Assembly: GCA_019114885.1 (NCBI GenBank)
Contig: DXEQ01000009.1
Span: 1 to 16,953 of the forward strand
Direction of reading: 5' to 3'
DNA from: Candidatus Anaerobutyricum stercoripullorum
Lineage (GTDB): Bacteria; Bacillota; Clostridia; Lachnospirales; Lachnospiraceae
Length of the DNA: 16,953 bases
Shown here: piece by piece, positions 8,542 to 14,598 of the stretch
Numbering within the stretch: position 1 is the first letter of the stretch
How the letters are laid out: every line of letters begins with the position of its first letter
Program-made: the position numbers and the translations under genes
Notes under the pieces: generated by a model
The model's input: the letters and a program-made list of their open reading frames with translations, nothing else
Database searches by the model: none
What the model was told of the DNA's origin: nothing

Positions 8542-8580
8542 GCGCAGATAATGAAAATATTGTCTGCGCTGTTTTTATAT
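8542..8580 (+). terminator. Intrinsic terminator after leuS
   Basis: GCGCAGATAAT pairs with ATTGTCTGCGC (11 bp with one wobble) around a short A-rich loop, followed by TGTTTTTATAT. Between the leuS stop and this hairpin (8443-8541) there is no gene, only AT-rich sequence with the word AATATTGAAAA occurring twice. Confidence 0.85.
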
Positions 8581-8775
8581 ATTCTGAGAAGTATTGATTC
8601 AGAATCGTGTTAAAATTGTATCAGTATCGTTTCGTGCTTGTTGACATGATTGAACCAATTTACTTTACGCCGCAAAAAAACAAGAAATGTACCGGAAAAC
8701 TTTCAATAAGTATGTTATATTATACTGGAATTAAGAAATGTCGTGCCAGGAAAAATGGAGGAGGTGGAAGATATA
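8581..8775 (+). other. Non-coding region upstream of the HD-domain gene
   Basis: No ORF here looks real. A TTGACA at 8641-8646 has only a poor -10 (TTTACG) at 17 nt. TATATT/TATACT at 8716-8726 is a good -10 without a clear -35. The promoter of the HD gene is probably in this stretch but I cannot fix it. Confidence 0.4.
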
Positions 8776-9306
8776 ATGAACATTATGACATACACGGGAA
8801 TCCTTATGGACCCGCTGGCCCCGAATCCGGAACAGATTCGATTGGAGGATATTGCACACGCGCTCTCCATGATCAGCCGGGCCAACGGGCATTTCCCTGA
8901 AATACATACGGTGGCGCAGCACTGCCTGGAATGTGCAGCGGAGGCAAAGGCGCGCGATCTGCCGCGGGATATCCAGCTATTCTGTCTCCTTCATGATGGT
9001 GCGGAAGCTTACCTCGGAGACTTTATCAGTCCGGTGAAAGAGCGTATGCCGGCGTATGGCAAGGCGGAGCGAAAGCTCCTTGCGATGATTTATGAGAAGT
9101 TTGCCGGGCGTGTGCCTTCGGCAGAAGAAAAGCGTATCGTCAAAGAAATAGATAAGACCTTATTATACTTTGAGTTTCTTCATTACATGGGTGTGGGCTG
9201 CGGTGACCCCGGCGCCGGGCTGAGAAGTCAGCCGGTGTTTGCGGAGATGCCGCGCAGGGAAGTGGAAGAGCGATACCTTGCAGTGTGTGAAGAGTTGAGG
9301 AAGTGA
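8776..9306 (+). CDS. HD-domain phosphohydrolase (YfbR-like)
   Basis: I place the start at the ATG at 8776 because GGAGGAGGTGG lies about 8 nt upstream. The frame stays open further upstream to a GTG at 8743, but the intervening codons overlap the ribosome site. The product is 176 residues. HD metal-site residues are visible as H49 (TVAQH), H73-D74 (LLHDGAEAYLGD) and D126 (EIDKTLL). R35 lies in the SRANGH segment, close to the arrangement in the 5'-deoxynucleotidase YfbR. The opening TYTG...DP...I..EDIAHALS is shared with a group of HD proteins often found in Clostridia and their phages. A nucleotide-phosphatase or housekeeping role is likely, but the substrate is unknown. The gene appears to be monocistronic and is followed within about 20 bp by structured repeat copy 1. 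Confidence 0.85.
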   Translation: MNIMTYTGILMDPLAPNPEQIRLEDIAHALSMISRANGHFPEIHTVAQHCLECAAEAKARDLPRDIQLFCLLHDGAEAYLGDFISPVKERMPAYGKAERKLLAMIYEKFAGRVPSAEEKRIVKEIDKTLLYFEFLHYMGVGCGDPGAGLRSQPVFAEMPRREVEERYLAVCEELRK

Positions 9307-9327
9307 AGCAAGCCTCGCAGGAGATGG

Positions 9328-9735
9328 GGACTTGTTACTGTATCTTATCTTTTCCGCGGCCTGCACAGTCGTCGTCGCGCTGTATCCACACCCTTTCCGC
9401 CGCGAATTAAGACCTGATATAAAACAGCAACCGTCCCAAATATTATCTGAGACGAGACATACCCTTCATTTCTCAGACGGCGTATTATGTGTCCATGTCC
9501 TTCGTCCTGCCGGCCTGTGAAGGAGGACATGGCATAGACTTTGGAAAGAGCAGGGAGCAGAATTGAAAAAGATCTGGCTCTCGTGCTTGCACGAAGGAGC
9601 AGGCATTTTTCAATGACGGAAGGCGTCAGCCGGGAATCGCTTTTGAGCGATTCCTCCCTGCCTGACTATAAACTCTTGATGTCCGAACTGAGGGTGTCGG
9701 CGGACGAAGCGGCATGGACGATCCCGCCGTCGTCT
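9328..9735 (+). repeat. Structured non-coding repeat, copy 1 (candidate RNA element)
   Basis: Shares long blocks with 16340-16733. Examples are the block from the CCGCGGCC at 9354 to the ACAGCAACCGTC at 9424-9435, and the one from CCGGCCTGTGAAGGAGG to the CUUG hairpin. Foldable parts, left to right, are CGCGGC/GCCGCG (9355-9404), CTGAGA/TCTCAG (9447-9476), CCATGTCCT/AGGACATGG (9493-9532) and a hairpin with a CTTG loop (9577-9600). A module unique to this copy follows (9601-9673): CAGGCA/TGCCTG enclosing GACG/CGTC and GGAATCGC/GCGATTCC, like a three-way junction. GACGGCG (9476-9482) can pair with CGCCGTC (9725-9731) to close the 3' two-thirds. Small ORFs in both directions look spurious. No transposase or terminal inverted repeats are seen. 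It fills the 442 bp between the HD gene and porB. Confidence 0.75.
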
Positions 9736-9748
9736 GTTCGGCCACTTT

Positions 9749-10678
9749 TTATTTCGCCCGCTTCAAAAGCTCATCCCAACGGCGGTCCACCTCTGCCTGG
9801 ATGTCGGCGATGAGATGCTCTTTGCCCGGTTTGAAGAGGTGTTTGAAGCGGCCCTGCGGGCGGAGGAAGTCTTCGATCGGAAGCTTTTTCTTCGGTTCGT
9901 AATTGACGATCCACTCGCCGTCGATGACCTCAAAAAGAGGCCAGAAGCAGGTGTCTACGGCCAGCTGGCAGATGTTTAAGATATCGTCCATCTCGTAGCG
10001 CCAGCCGCGCGGACATGGGGCCAGCACATTTAAAAAGGCGGCGCCCGGTGTGTAGATCGCTTTCTCGGACTTTACATGGATGTCCTTGAAGTTCTTCACG
10101 AAAGTGGTCTGTGCCACGTAAGGAATATTGTGGGCGGCGATGACCTGTGCCAGATCTTTGCGGTTCTGTGTTTTTCCCTCGGAATCGGTGCCGACCGGGG
10201 TGGTGGTCGTGTCCGCATACAGTGGGGTGGCGGAAGAACGCTGGATACCGGTGTTCATGTAAGCTTCGTTGTCATAGCAGACATAAACCATGTCGTGGTT
10301 TCGCTCCATGGCTCCCGAAAGGGACTGGAAACCGATATCGTATGTACCGCCGTCTCCGCCGAATGCGATAAATTTATGTGTGTTTTTTACTTTTCCCTTT
10401 TTCTTTAAGGCGCGGTAGGCGGTCTCCACACCGCTGCAGGTGGCGCCGGCATTCTCAAAAGCGTCGTGAATGAAAGAATCCTTCCATGCGGTGTACGGAT
10501 ACATGAAGGAAGAGACCTCCAGACAGCTGGTGGCGCAGGTGATGACGGCTTCGTCGCCGTCATGAAGGCCGCGGAGTACATTTCTTACGGCAATGGTAGC
10601 GCCGCAGCCGGCGCACATGCGGTGTCCCGGCGCCAGTCTTTCTTCTTTATTTAAAGTCTGTTTTAAATTATAAGCCAT
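9749..10678 (-). CDS. porB: Pyruvate:ferredoxin oxidoreductase, beta subunit (TPP- and FeS-binding)
   Basis: A 309-residue subunit holding the thiamine diphosphate site and one [4Fe-4S] cluster of a four-subunit 2-oxoacid:ferredoxin oxidoreductase. Cluster cysteines are C22 and C25 (MCAGCGA), C52 (TSCLEV) and C222 (APCPRGW). The TPP motif starts at GGDGGTYDIG (107-116) and ends at YDNEAYMNTG (135-144). The GGDGGTYDIG...NEAYMNTG wording matches pyruvate-type PorB rather than the KorB type used for 2-oxoglutarate. The enzyme turns pyruvate and CoA into acetyl-CoA, CO2 and reduced ferredoxin. It is last in the operon, starting 12 bp after porA with GGAGGAACC before its ATG. The + strand repeat copy 1 ends about 13 bp from its stop codon, in convergent orientation. 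Confidence 0.93.
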   Translation of the reverse strand: MAYNLKQTLNKEERLAPGHRMCAGCGATIAVRNVLRGLHDGDEAVITCATSCLEVSSFMYPYTAWKDSFIHDAFENAGATCSGVETAYRALKKKGKVKNTHKFIAFGGDGGTYDIGFQSLSGAMERNHDMVYVCYDNEAYMNTGIQRSSATPLYADTTTTPVGTDSEGKTQNRKDLAQVIAAHNIPYVAQTTFVKNFKDIHVKSEKAIYTPGAAFLNVLAPCPRGWRYEMDDILNICQLAVDTCFWPLFEVIDGEWIVNYEPKKKLPIEDFLRPQGRFKHLFKPGKEHLIADIQAEVDRRWDELLKRAK

Positions 10679-10690
10679 GACGGGTTCCTC

Positions 10691-11872
10691 CTATTCTCTC
10701 ACGGATAAATACCGGTAAGCCTCGCCGACATTGCCGGTCTTTTTTACTTCCATCAGATCTTCAAATACCGATGTGAGACTTTCCACGGTCACATCACGGC
10801 CGCCGAGGCCGTAGCAGTAATTGATGACTGCCGGATGAAGATTCTTGTTGTAAAGAGCGGATTTGATCTCCGCGCCGAGAGGACCGCAGTTGGTGTTGAA
10901 GTCTTCGGTCCGGTCCATGACGGCCAGGCAGGCCACATGGGAGAGGGCGTCGGCAATCTCCTCAGCAGGGAATGGACGGAAGAGACGAATCTTCAGGATG
11001 CCGGCCTTGATGCCCTGTTCCCGGAGAGCGTCCACCGTGTCTTTGGCGGTTCCTGCGGCGGAACCGATCAGCACCATGGCATATTCTGCGTCGTCCAGTT
11101 TATATTCTTCAAATAATCCGTATTGTCTTCCGGAGATTTTGGCAAACTCTGCCGCCACATCCAGAGTGACCTGTTTGGCGTTGCGAAGCCCCTGCATCTG
11201 TGCCCGACGCGCTTCCATGACGTAGTTGGTCACGGCGTATGGTCCGTAGGCGATGGACTCGCCGTCTTTTAAGAGATAGTGTTCCGGTTCATATTCTCCC
11301 ACGAAATCCTTCACCACATCGTCTTCCAGCAGTTCAATGTTCTCTACTGCGTGGCTGGTGATGAAACCGTCCTGGCAGACCATGATCGGAAGCATGACAT
11401 CCTTGTGCTCCGCGATACGGTATGCCTGGATCATGTTGTCGTATGCCTCCTGGTTGTTCTCGGCAAAAATCTGAATCCAGCCGGTATTGCGGGCACCCAT
11501 GGCGTCAGAGTGATCGCAGTTGATGTTGATCGGGCCGGAGAGGGCGCGGTTTACAAGCGCCAGACAGATTGGAAGCCTGTCGGAAGCCGCCACATTTAAT
11601 ACTTCCCACATGAGGGCCAGACCACAGGAAGAGGTGGCGGTGATGGTTCTCGCGCCGGCGGCCTCAGAGCCGATGCAGGCGCTCATGGCGCTGTGCTCAC
11701 TCTCTACAGGGATGAACTCCGTGTCCACCTGTCCATTTGCCACAAAGCTGGTAAAATACTGAGGGATTTCTGTGGACGGAGTGATCGGGTAAGCAGGCAT
11801 AACGTCAGGATTGATCTGACGCATGGCGTTGGCTACCGCTTCATTTCCGGATAAACGATCTTTGATTCCCAT
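10691..11872 (-). CDS. porA: Pyruvate:ferredoxin oxidoreductase, alpha subunit
   Basis: A 393-residue subunit, the usual PorA length. The N-terminal pyrimidine-binding domain shows YPITPSTEIP (28-37), PVESEHSAMSACIGSEAAGAR and the ITATSSCGLALMWE segment. The C-terminal part contains KIRLFRPFPAEEI and MDRTEDF, typical of the CoA-contacting and transketolase-C-like domains. With PorB it forms the catalytic core. The start codon lies 1 nt past the porD stop codon, and AAAGGGGG inside the end of porD serves as its ribosome site, so translation is likely coupled. Substrate assignment to pyruvate rests on similarity; a branched-chain 2-oxoacid substrate cannot be ruled out. Confidence 0.93.
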   Translation of the reverse strand: MGIKDRLSGNEAVANAMRQINPDVMPAYPITPSTEIPQYFTSFVANGQVDTEFIPVESEHSAMSACIGSEAAGARTITATSSCGLALMWEVLNVAASDRLPICLALVNRALSGPININCDHSDAMGARNTGWIQIFAENNQEAYDNMIQAYRIAEHKDVMLPIMVCQDGFITSHAVENIELLEDDVVKDFVGEYEPEHYLLKDGESIAYGPYAVTNYVMEARRAQMQGLRNAKQVTLDVAAEFAKISGRQYGLFEEYKLDDAEYAMVLIGSAAGTAKDTVDALREQGIKAGILKIRLFRPFPAEEIADALSHVACLAVMDRTEDFNTNCGPLGAEIKSALYNKNLHPAVINYCYGLGGRDVTVESLTSVFEDLMEVKKTGNVGEAYRYLSVRE

Positions 11873-11873
11873 A

Positions 11874-12179
11874 TTATCTTACCCCCTTTAACATGACGAT
11901 GGCGTCGAAAGGACAGGCCTTCACGCAGATGCCGCATCCTTTGCAGTGGTCAAGATCAAACTCTCCCCGTTTGCCGCCCACAATCGGGATGGCGCTGTCC
12001 GGACAGGCCGGCGCGCAGAGGAGACATTGTTTACATTTTTCTTCGATAAACTTTGGAGTGTCAGTCCGCCATTCGCCGGTATTGAATTCGGCAGCGGTGC
12101 AGCTTCCCACAACGGTACATCCCAGGGTGAGATCCTGCCACTTCACATCCAAACCTAACTTGCTGATATCTGATGCCAT
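11874..12179 (-). CDS. porD: Pyruvate:ferredoxin oxidoreductase, delta subunit (2x[4Fe-4S] ferredoxin-like)
   Basis: A 101-residue ferredoxin-like subunit. Two complete cluster motifs are present: C49-C52-C55 with C59 followed by P, and C79-C82-C85 with C89 followed by P. These carry electrons from the catalytic core to external ferredoxin. Three extra cysteines are absent except C21 and C27 in the N-terminal part, which is outside the clusters. The ATG overlaps the porC stop in TAATG, giving a one-base overlap and translational coupling. AGGAGGTAC within the end of porC is its ribosome site. Confidence 0.95.
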   Translation of the reverse strand: MASDISKLGLDVKWQDLTLGCTVVGSCTAAEFNTGEWRTDTPKFIEEKCKQCLLCAPACPDSAIPIVGGKRGEFDLDHCKGCGICVKACPFDAIVMLKGVR

Positions 12180-12751
12180 TACTGTACCTCCTGTAAAGCC
12201 AGAGAGAGCGCCTTCATATTTCCTTCGATGACCTCCGGCTTTGATGCAAATTTATGTGCGTAGGATTTGCGCATTTCTTCTAAGAAACGTTCTTCCTCCA
12301 TGATACCGCTGACCTTTACGATGGCGGCCAGCATCGGAGAGTTCGGAAAATACCGTCCCAGTGTCTCCAGGGAGATCTTCCGGGCGTCAATAGTGTACAC
12401 CCGGCCCTCATATCCGTGGAGATGGGGAAGAATCTCTTCCTTCGGGCGGGCGGTATTGATGACGATGGCGCCCTCCTTTTTCAGACCGTCGGTCACATGG
12501 ACGGAATCCAGAAGGGTCTCGTCCACCACCACAACGTAGTCCGGGTCATAGATATTGGAATGTACCCGAATGGCGGAAGAGCTTAAGCGGTTGTAGGCGG
12601 TGATCGGAGCGCCCATTCGCTCCGGGCCGTACTCCGGGAAACCCTGAACGTACATTCCTGTGCTGAAAGCGACATCGGCGAGGAGAAGAGCAGCGGTTTT
12701 TGCGCCCTGACCACCCCGGCCGTGCCACCGGATCTCGATTAAATCTTTCAT
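12179..12751 (-). CDS. porC: Pyruvate:ferredoxin oxidoreductase, gamma subunit
   Basis: The start is set at the ATG at 12751 because TGGAGGATACC directly precedes it. The frame extends 12 codons further upstream (to 12787), but those codons contain that ribosome site and look like leader. The 190-residue product opens with IEIRWHGRGGQGAKTAA, the gamma-subunit signature, followed by YGPERMGAPITAYNR. It is the first gene of porC-porD-porA-porB, the same order as the classical archaeal and Thermotoga operons. Many Clostridia use a single-chain NifJ-type enzyme instead or as well. Confidence 0.93.
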   Translation of the reverse strand: MKDLIEIRWHGRGGQGAKTAALLLADVAFSTGMYVQGFPEYGPERMGAPITAYNRLSSSAIRVHSNIYDPDYVVVVDETLLDSVHVTDGLKKEGAIVINTARPKEEILPHLHGYEGRVYTIDARKISLETLGRYFPNSPMLAAIVKVSGIMEEERFLEEMRKSYAHKFASKPEVIEGNMKALSLALQEVQ

Positions 12752-12946
12752 GGTATCCTCCATTCTATCGTAATAAGAGATAAACAAAAAATGTTTGCTG
12801 TAGAAACACCTGTGTCCGCGCTGTGCGGATAAAATTGGTTAAAAAAAGAGTCCCGCCCTAAAAAATGCCCGCCGCAGACGGAACTGTACAGCGGATGCAT
12901 TTCTCTCCTGTGCAGGAATGCTCTGATGAAAATTCACAACGGTCTG
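12752..12946 (-). other. Leader of the por operon
   Basis: If transcription starts from the promoter just upstream, the por mRNA has an untranslated leader of about 190 nt. On the - strand it contains a T-run after GGCGGGACTC and a small TCCGC/GCGGA hairpin, then an AAACA/TGTTT hairpin near the ribosome site. I do not recognise a known riboswitch or T-box. Confidence 0.4.
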
Positions 12947-12975
12947 ATTATACCATCATTCCCCACTTTTGTGAA
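12947..12975 (-). promoter_or_regulatory. Likely sigma-A promoter of the por operon
   Basis: TTCACA (12970-12975), a 17-nt spacer and a perfect TATAAT (12947-12952) on the - strand. It is divergent from the riboswitch promoter about 70 bp away. Confidence 0.7.
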
Positions 12976-13045
12976 GAGAAAATGCAGGAAATCTGCGCTT
13001 TGTGACGGAATGGCCGCAAAATGTATAAAATCCTGGAAAAACAGG

Positions 13046-13074
13046 TTGACAAAAGAGAGGAGCCATACTATACT
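13046..13074 (+). promoter_or_regulatory. Strong sigma-A promoter of the c-di-GMP-regulated protease gene
   Basis: A perfect TTGACA (13046-13051), a 17-nt spacer and TATACT (13069-13074). Transcription would start around 13081, just before the riboswitch. Confidence 0.85.
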
Positions 13075-13088
13075 GAATCTGTAAATTA

Positions 13089-13166
13089 CAAAGGCAAACC
13101 CGTTGAAAGGCGGAGACGCAAAGCCAAGGGTCTAAGGTCGGAGGGACTATGACAGCCGGTTGCCGC
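13089..13166 (+). promoter_or_regulatory. Cyclic di-GMP-I (GEMM) riboswitch
   Basis: The aptamer matches the GEMM-I pattern part by part. GGCAA (13093-13097) pairs with TTGCC (13160-13164) as P1, followed by the conserved GCAAACC. A hairpin CCGTT-GAAA-GGCGG carries the GNRA loop, and the hallmark GACGCAAAGCC comes next. The other arm has TCTAAG and TATG, the parts of the 11-nt tetraloop receptor. The end CAGCCGGTTGCC is also typical. Family knowledge: it binds the second messenger c-di-GMP and controls downstream genes. Confidence 0.95.
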
Positions 13167-13213
13167 ATTTATGTAAGAATGTGTATCAATTATCCATGAT
13201 TATGTGATTGGCG

Positions 13214-13245
13214 ACCGCTTATATGACCTGTATAAGCGGTTTTTC
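13214..13245 (+). terminator. Riboswitch expression-platform terminator
   Basis: ACCGCTTATA (13214-13223) pairs perfectly with TATAAGCGGT (13231-13240), followed by TTTTTC. The riboswitch 3' segment CGGTTGCC (13157-13164) can instead pair with GGCGACCG (13210-13217), which includes the first four bases of the terminator stem. Ligand-stabilised P1 should therefore favour termination, making it an OFF switch. Confidence 0.85.
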
Positions 13246-13276
13246 TATATTATATATGCAAATGTACTGCCTGTTT

Positions 13277-13362
13277 GGCAAATGTATCACAGGCCGGAAG
13301 GGAAGACCGGGACCTGCCTGGCAAATGTATTGCAGGCCGGAAGGATAAGCCGGGACCTGTTG
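13277..13362 (+). repeat. Two tandem 43-bp units, each a hairpin, in the protease leader
   Basis: Units 13277-13319 and 13320-13362 share GGCAAATGTAT, CAGGCCGGAAGG and CCGGGACCTG. In each, CAGG-CCGG can pair with CCGG-GA-CCTG, giving a bulged 8-bp stem. A partial third copy (GCAAATGTACTGCC) lies just upstream at about 13259. The units lie between the terminator and the start codon, so they are present only in full-length mRNA. Confidence 0.8.
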
Positions 13363-13415
13363 GCCGAACAGTGCGGAGGGATCTTCGATACACGCAGTCA
13401 GAAAGGATGTGTAAG

Positions 13416-14408
13416 ATGAGAAAAGATATGGATAATCAAAAAGAAAACAGCATAAAAGACGAGAACATGCAGAATAAAAACAGAAAGAGGGGGCTTGCCG
13501 GTAAGCTTGCCATCCTGCTTACGGTAGTCCTGATCGCCGGAGGAGGAGCCTATACGTGGCGGCAGGCGACCACCAATGTGCCGGAACTGACCACTTTCGT
13601 CGATCATGAGGGCGAGACGGTGATCATCGGGCCGGACGGTGTCCCGCTGGCGCCGGGTAAGCCGAAGGTGACGAAGGATACCAAGACTTCAAAGAAGACG
13701 GTAACCTTAAAGAAGCCGGCTAAAAAGACTCGCACCAAGAAGTCAAAGAAGACAAAGGATTCCACGGATACCCAGCAGAACGGTTCTAATGTGATCGTTA
13801 CCAAGACAACCGTGATCACAGTGAAGAGGCAGAAGTTCAAAAAGAACTCCCGTAAAAAAGTGATCATCACGAAGGTGACGACCATAACGGAGACCAGCGT
13901 ACAGGCAGCGGGTAATGTGCAGGCACAGTCCACTTCGGACAACGCGGAGTCCAAAGATATCAAGACGTTGGCGCCGAAGCTTAACAGTGCGGTCATGAAC
14001 GCGTACACCACGCTGGGCTTTACGGTGACCATCGATTCGAGCGTTTCCTATTCCGGATATTTCAATGCGAGAAATCAGTCCATTATCCTTCGGAAAGAGG
14101 GAGATACCATCTATCATGAGATGGGACATTTCCTGGCATTTGTGGCCGGCAATGTGGACCGGAAGTCCGATTTTGCCGCCATCTATAATGAAGAGAAGGG
14201 CAAATACACCGGAACGAACAAGAGTTATGTCACGCAGAATGCGTCCGAGTATTTTGCGGAGTCCTTCCGTGATTACACGCTGAATGCATCGGCCCTGCAG
14301 AAGAGCCGTCCGAAGACCTATCAGGCTATTGTGAGCGCCATCGGCAATGTGACGGCGCAGCAGATCAGCAAGCTGAAGCTGGCCTACGGCCCGATCTGGA
14401 ATTCATAA
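13416..14408 (+). CDS. Membrane-anchored zinc metalloprotease with ATLF/PPEP-like catalytic domain
   Basis: I start the protein at the ATG at 13416, after GAAAGGAT at good spacing. The open frame runs on to 13275 but passes through the tandem hairpin repeats. The product is 330 residues. A basic N-terminus precedes one membrane segment at about 28-46 with no obvious signal-peptidase cut, so a membrane anchor with the catalytic part outside is likely. Residues 80-160 are a Lys/Thr-rich, repetitive linker. The C-terminal domain (about 185-325) has H234-E-M-G-H238, Y271 and E278 in NASEYFAESF. This HExxH-Y-E spacing fits the anthrax lethal-factor-like (ATLF) family, including the clostridial Pro-Pro endopeptidases (PPEP). 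It is controlled by a c-di-GMP-I riboswitch, as the C. difficile PPEP-1 gene is known to be. The substrate is unknown. Confidence 0.85.
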   Translation: MRKDMDNQKENSIKDENMQNKNRKRGLAGKLAILLTVVLIAGGGAYTWRQATTNVPELTTFVDHEGETVIIGPDGVPLAPGKPKVTKDTKTSKKTVTLKKPAKKTRTKKSKKTKDSTDTQQNGSNVIVTKTTVITVKRQKFKKNSRKKVIITKVTTITETSVQAAGNVQAQSTSDNAESKDIKTLAPKLNSAVMNAYTTLGFTVTIDSSVSYSGYFNARNQSIILRKEGDTIYHEMGHFLAFVAGNVDRKSDFAAIYNEEKGKYTGTNKSYVTQNASEYFAESFRDYTLNASALQKSRPKTYQAIVSAIGNVTAQQISKLKLAYGPIWNS

Positions 14409-14418
14409 TATATAGAAG

Positions 14419-14450
14419 AGCTGTCGCATATTTGCGGCAGCTTTTTTATT
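14419..14450 (+). terminator. Intrinsic terminator after the metalloprotease gene
   Basis: AGCTGTCGCA (14419-14428) pairs with TGCGGCAGCT (14433-14442) around a 4-nt loop, with one wobble, followed by TTTTTTATTTTT. Confidence 0.9.
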
Positions 14451-14455
14451 TTTCA

Positions 14456-14483
14456 TTGCAAACTGCCATTCTTATGATAGAAT
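14456..14483 (+). promoter_or_regulatory. Likely sigma-A promoter for tarIJ
   Basis: TTGCAA (14456-14461), a 16-nt spacer and TAGAAT (14478-14483). The resulting leader of about 110 nt holds a GATTATC/GATAATC hairpin and a CCGG/CCGG hairpin but no recognised riboswitch. Confidence 0.6.
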
Positions 14484-14598
14484 AGAGAAAGCAGATTATC
14501 AGGCAGAGCGATAATCACAGACTGACCCGGGACGTGGGAACGCGCCTCAGGTTTGAGAAAAGACCGGAAGTGATACCGGGATCAACAAGGAGGATACC

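Noticed and set aside
9345..9813. Short ORFs of 60-90 codons within repeat copy 1, both strands (also 16547-16906 in copy 2)
   Set aside because: Reading frames are not kept between the two copies over their length, ribosome sites are lacking, and the differences track RNA stems rather than codons.
13277..13362. The 43-bp tandem units as a CRISPR array
   Set aside because: Units are directly adjacent with no unique spacers between them, and no cas genes are present.
13275..13415. Extended N-terminus of the metalloprotease from the ATG at 13275
   Set aside because: That stretch is made of the tandem hairpin repeats; the ATG at 13416 has a ribosome site and gives a sensible basic start before the membrane segment.
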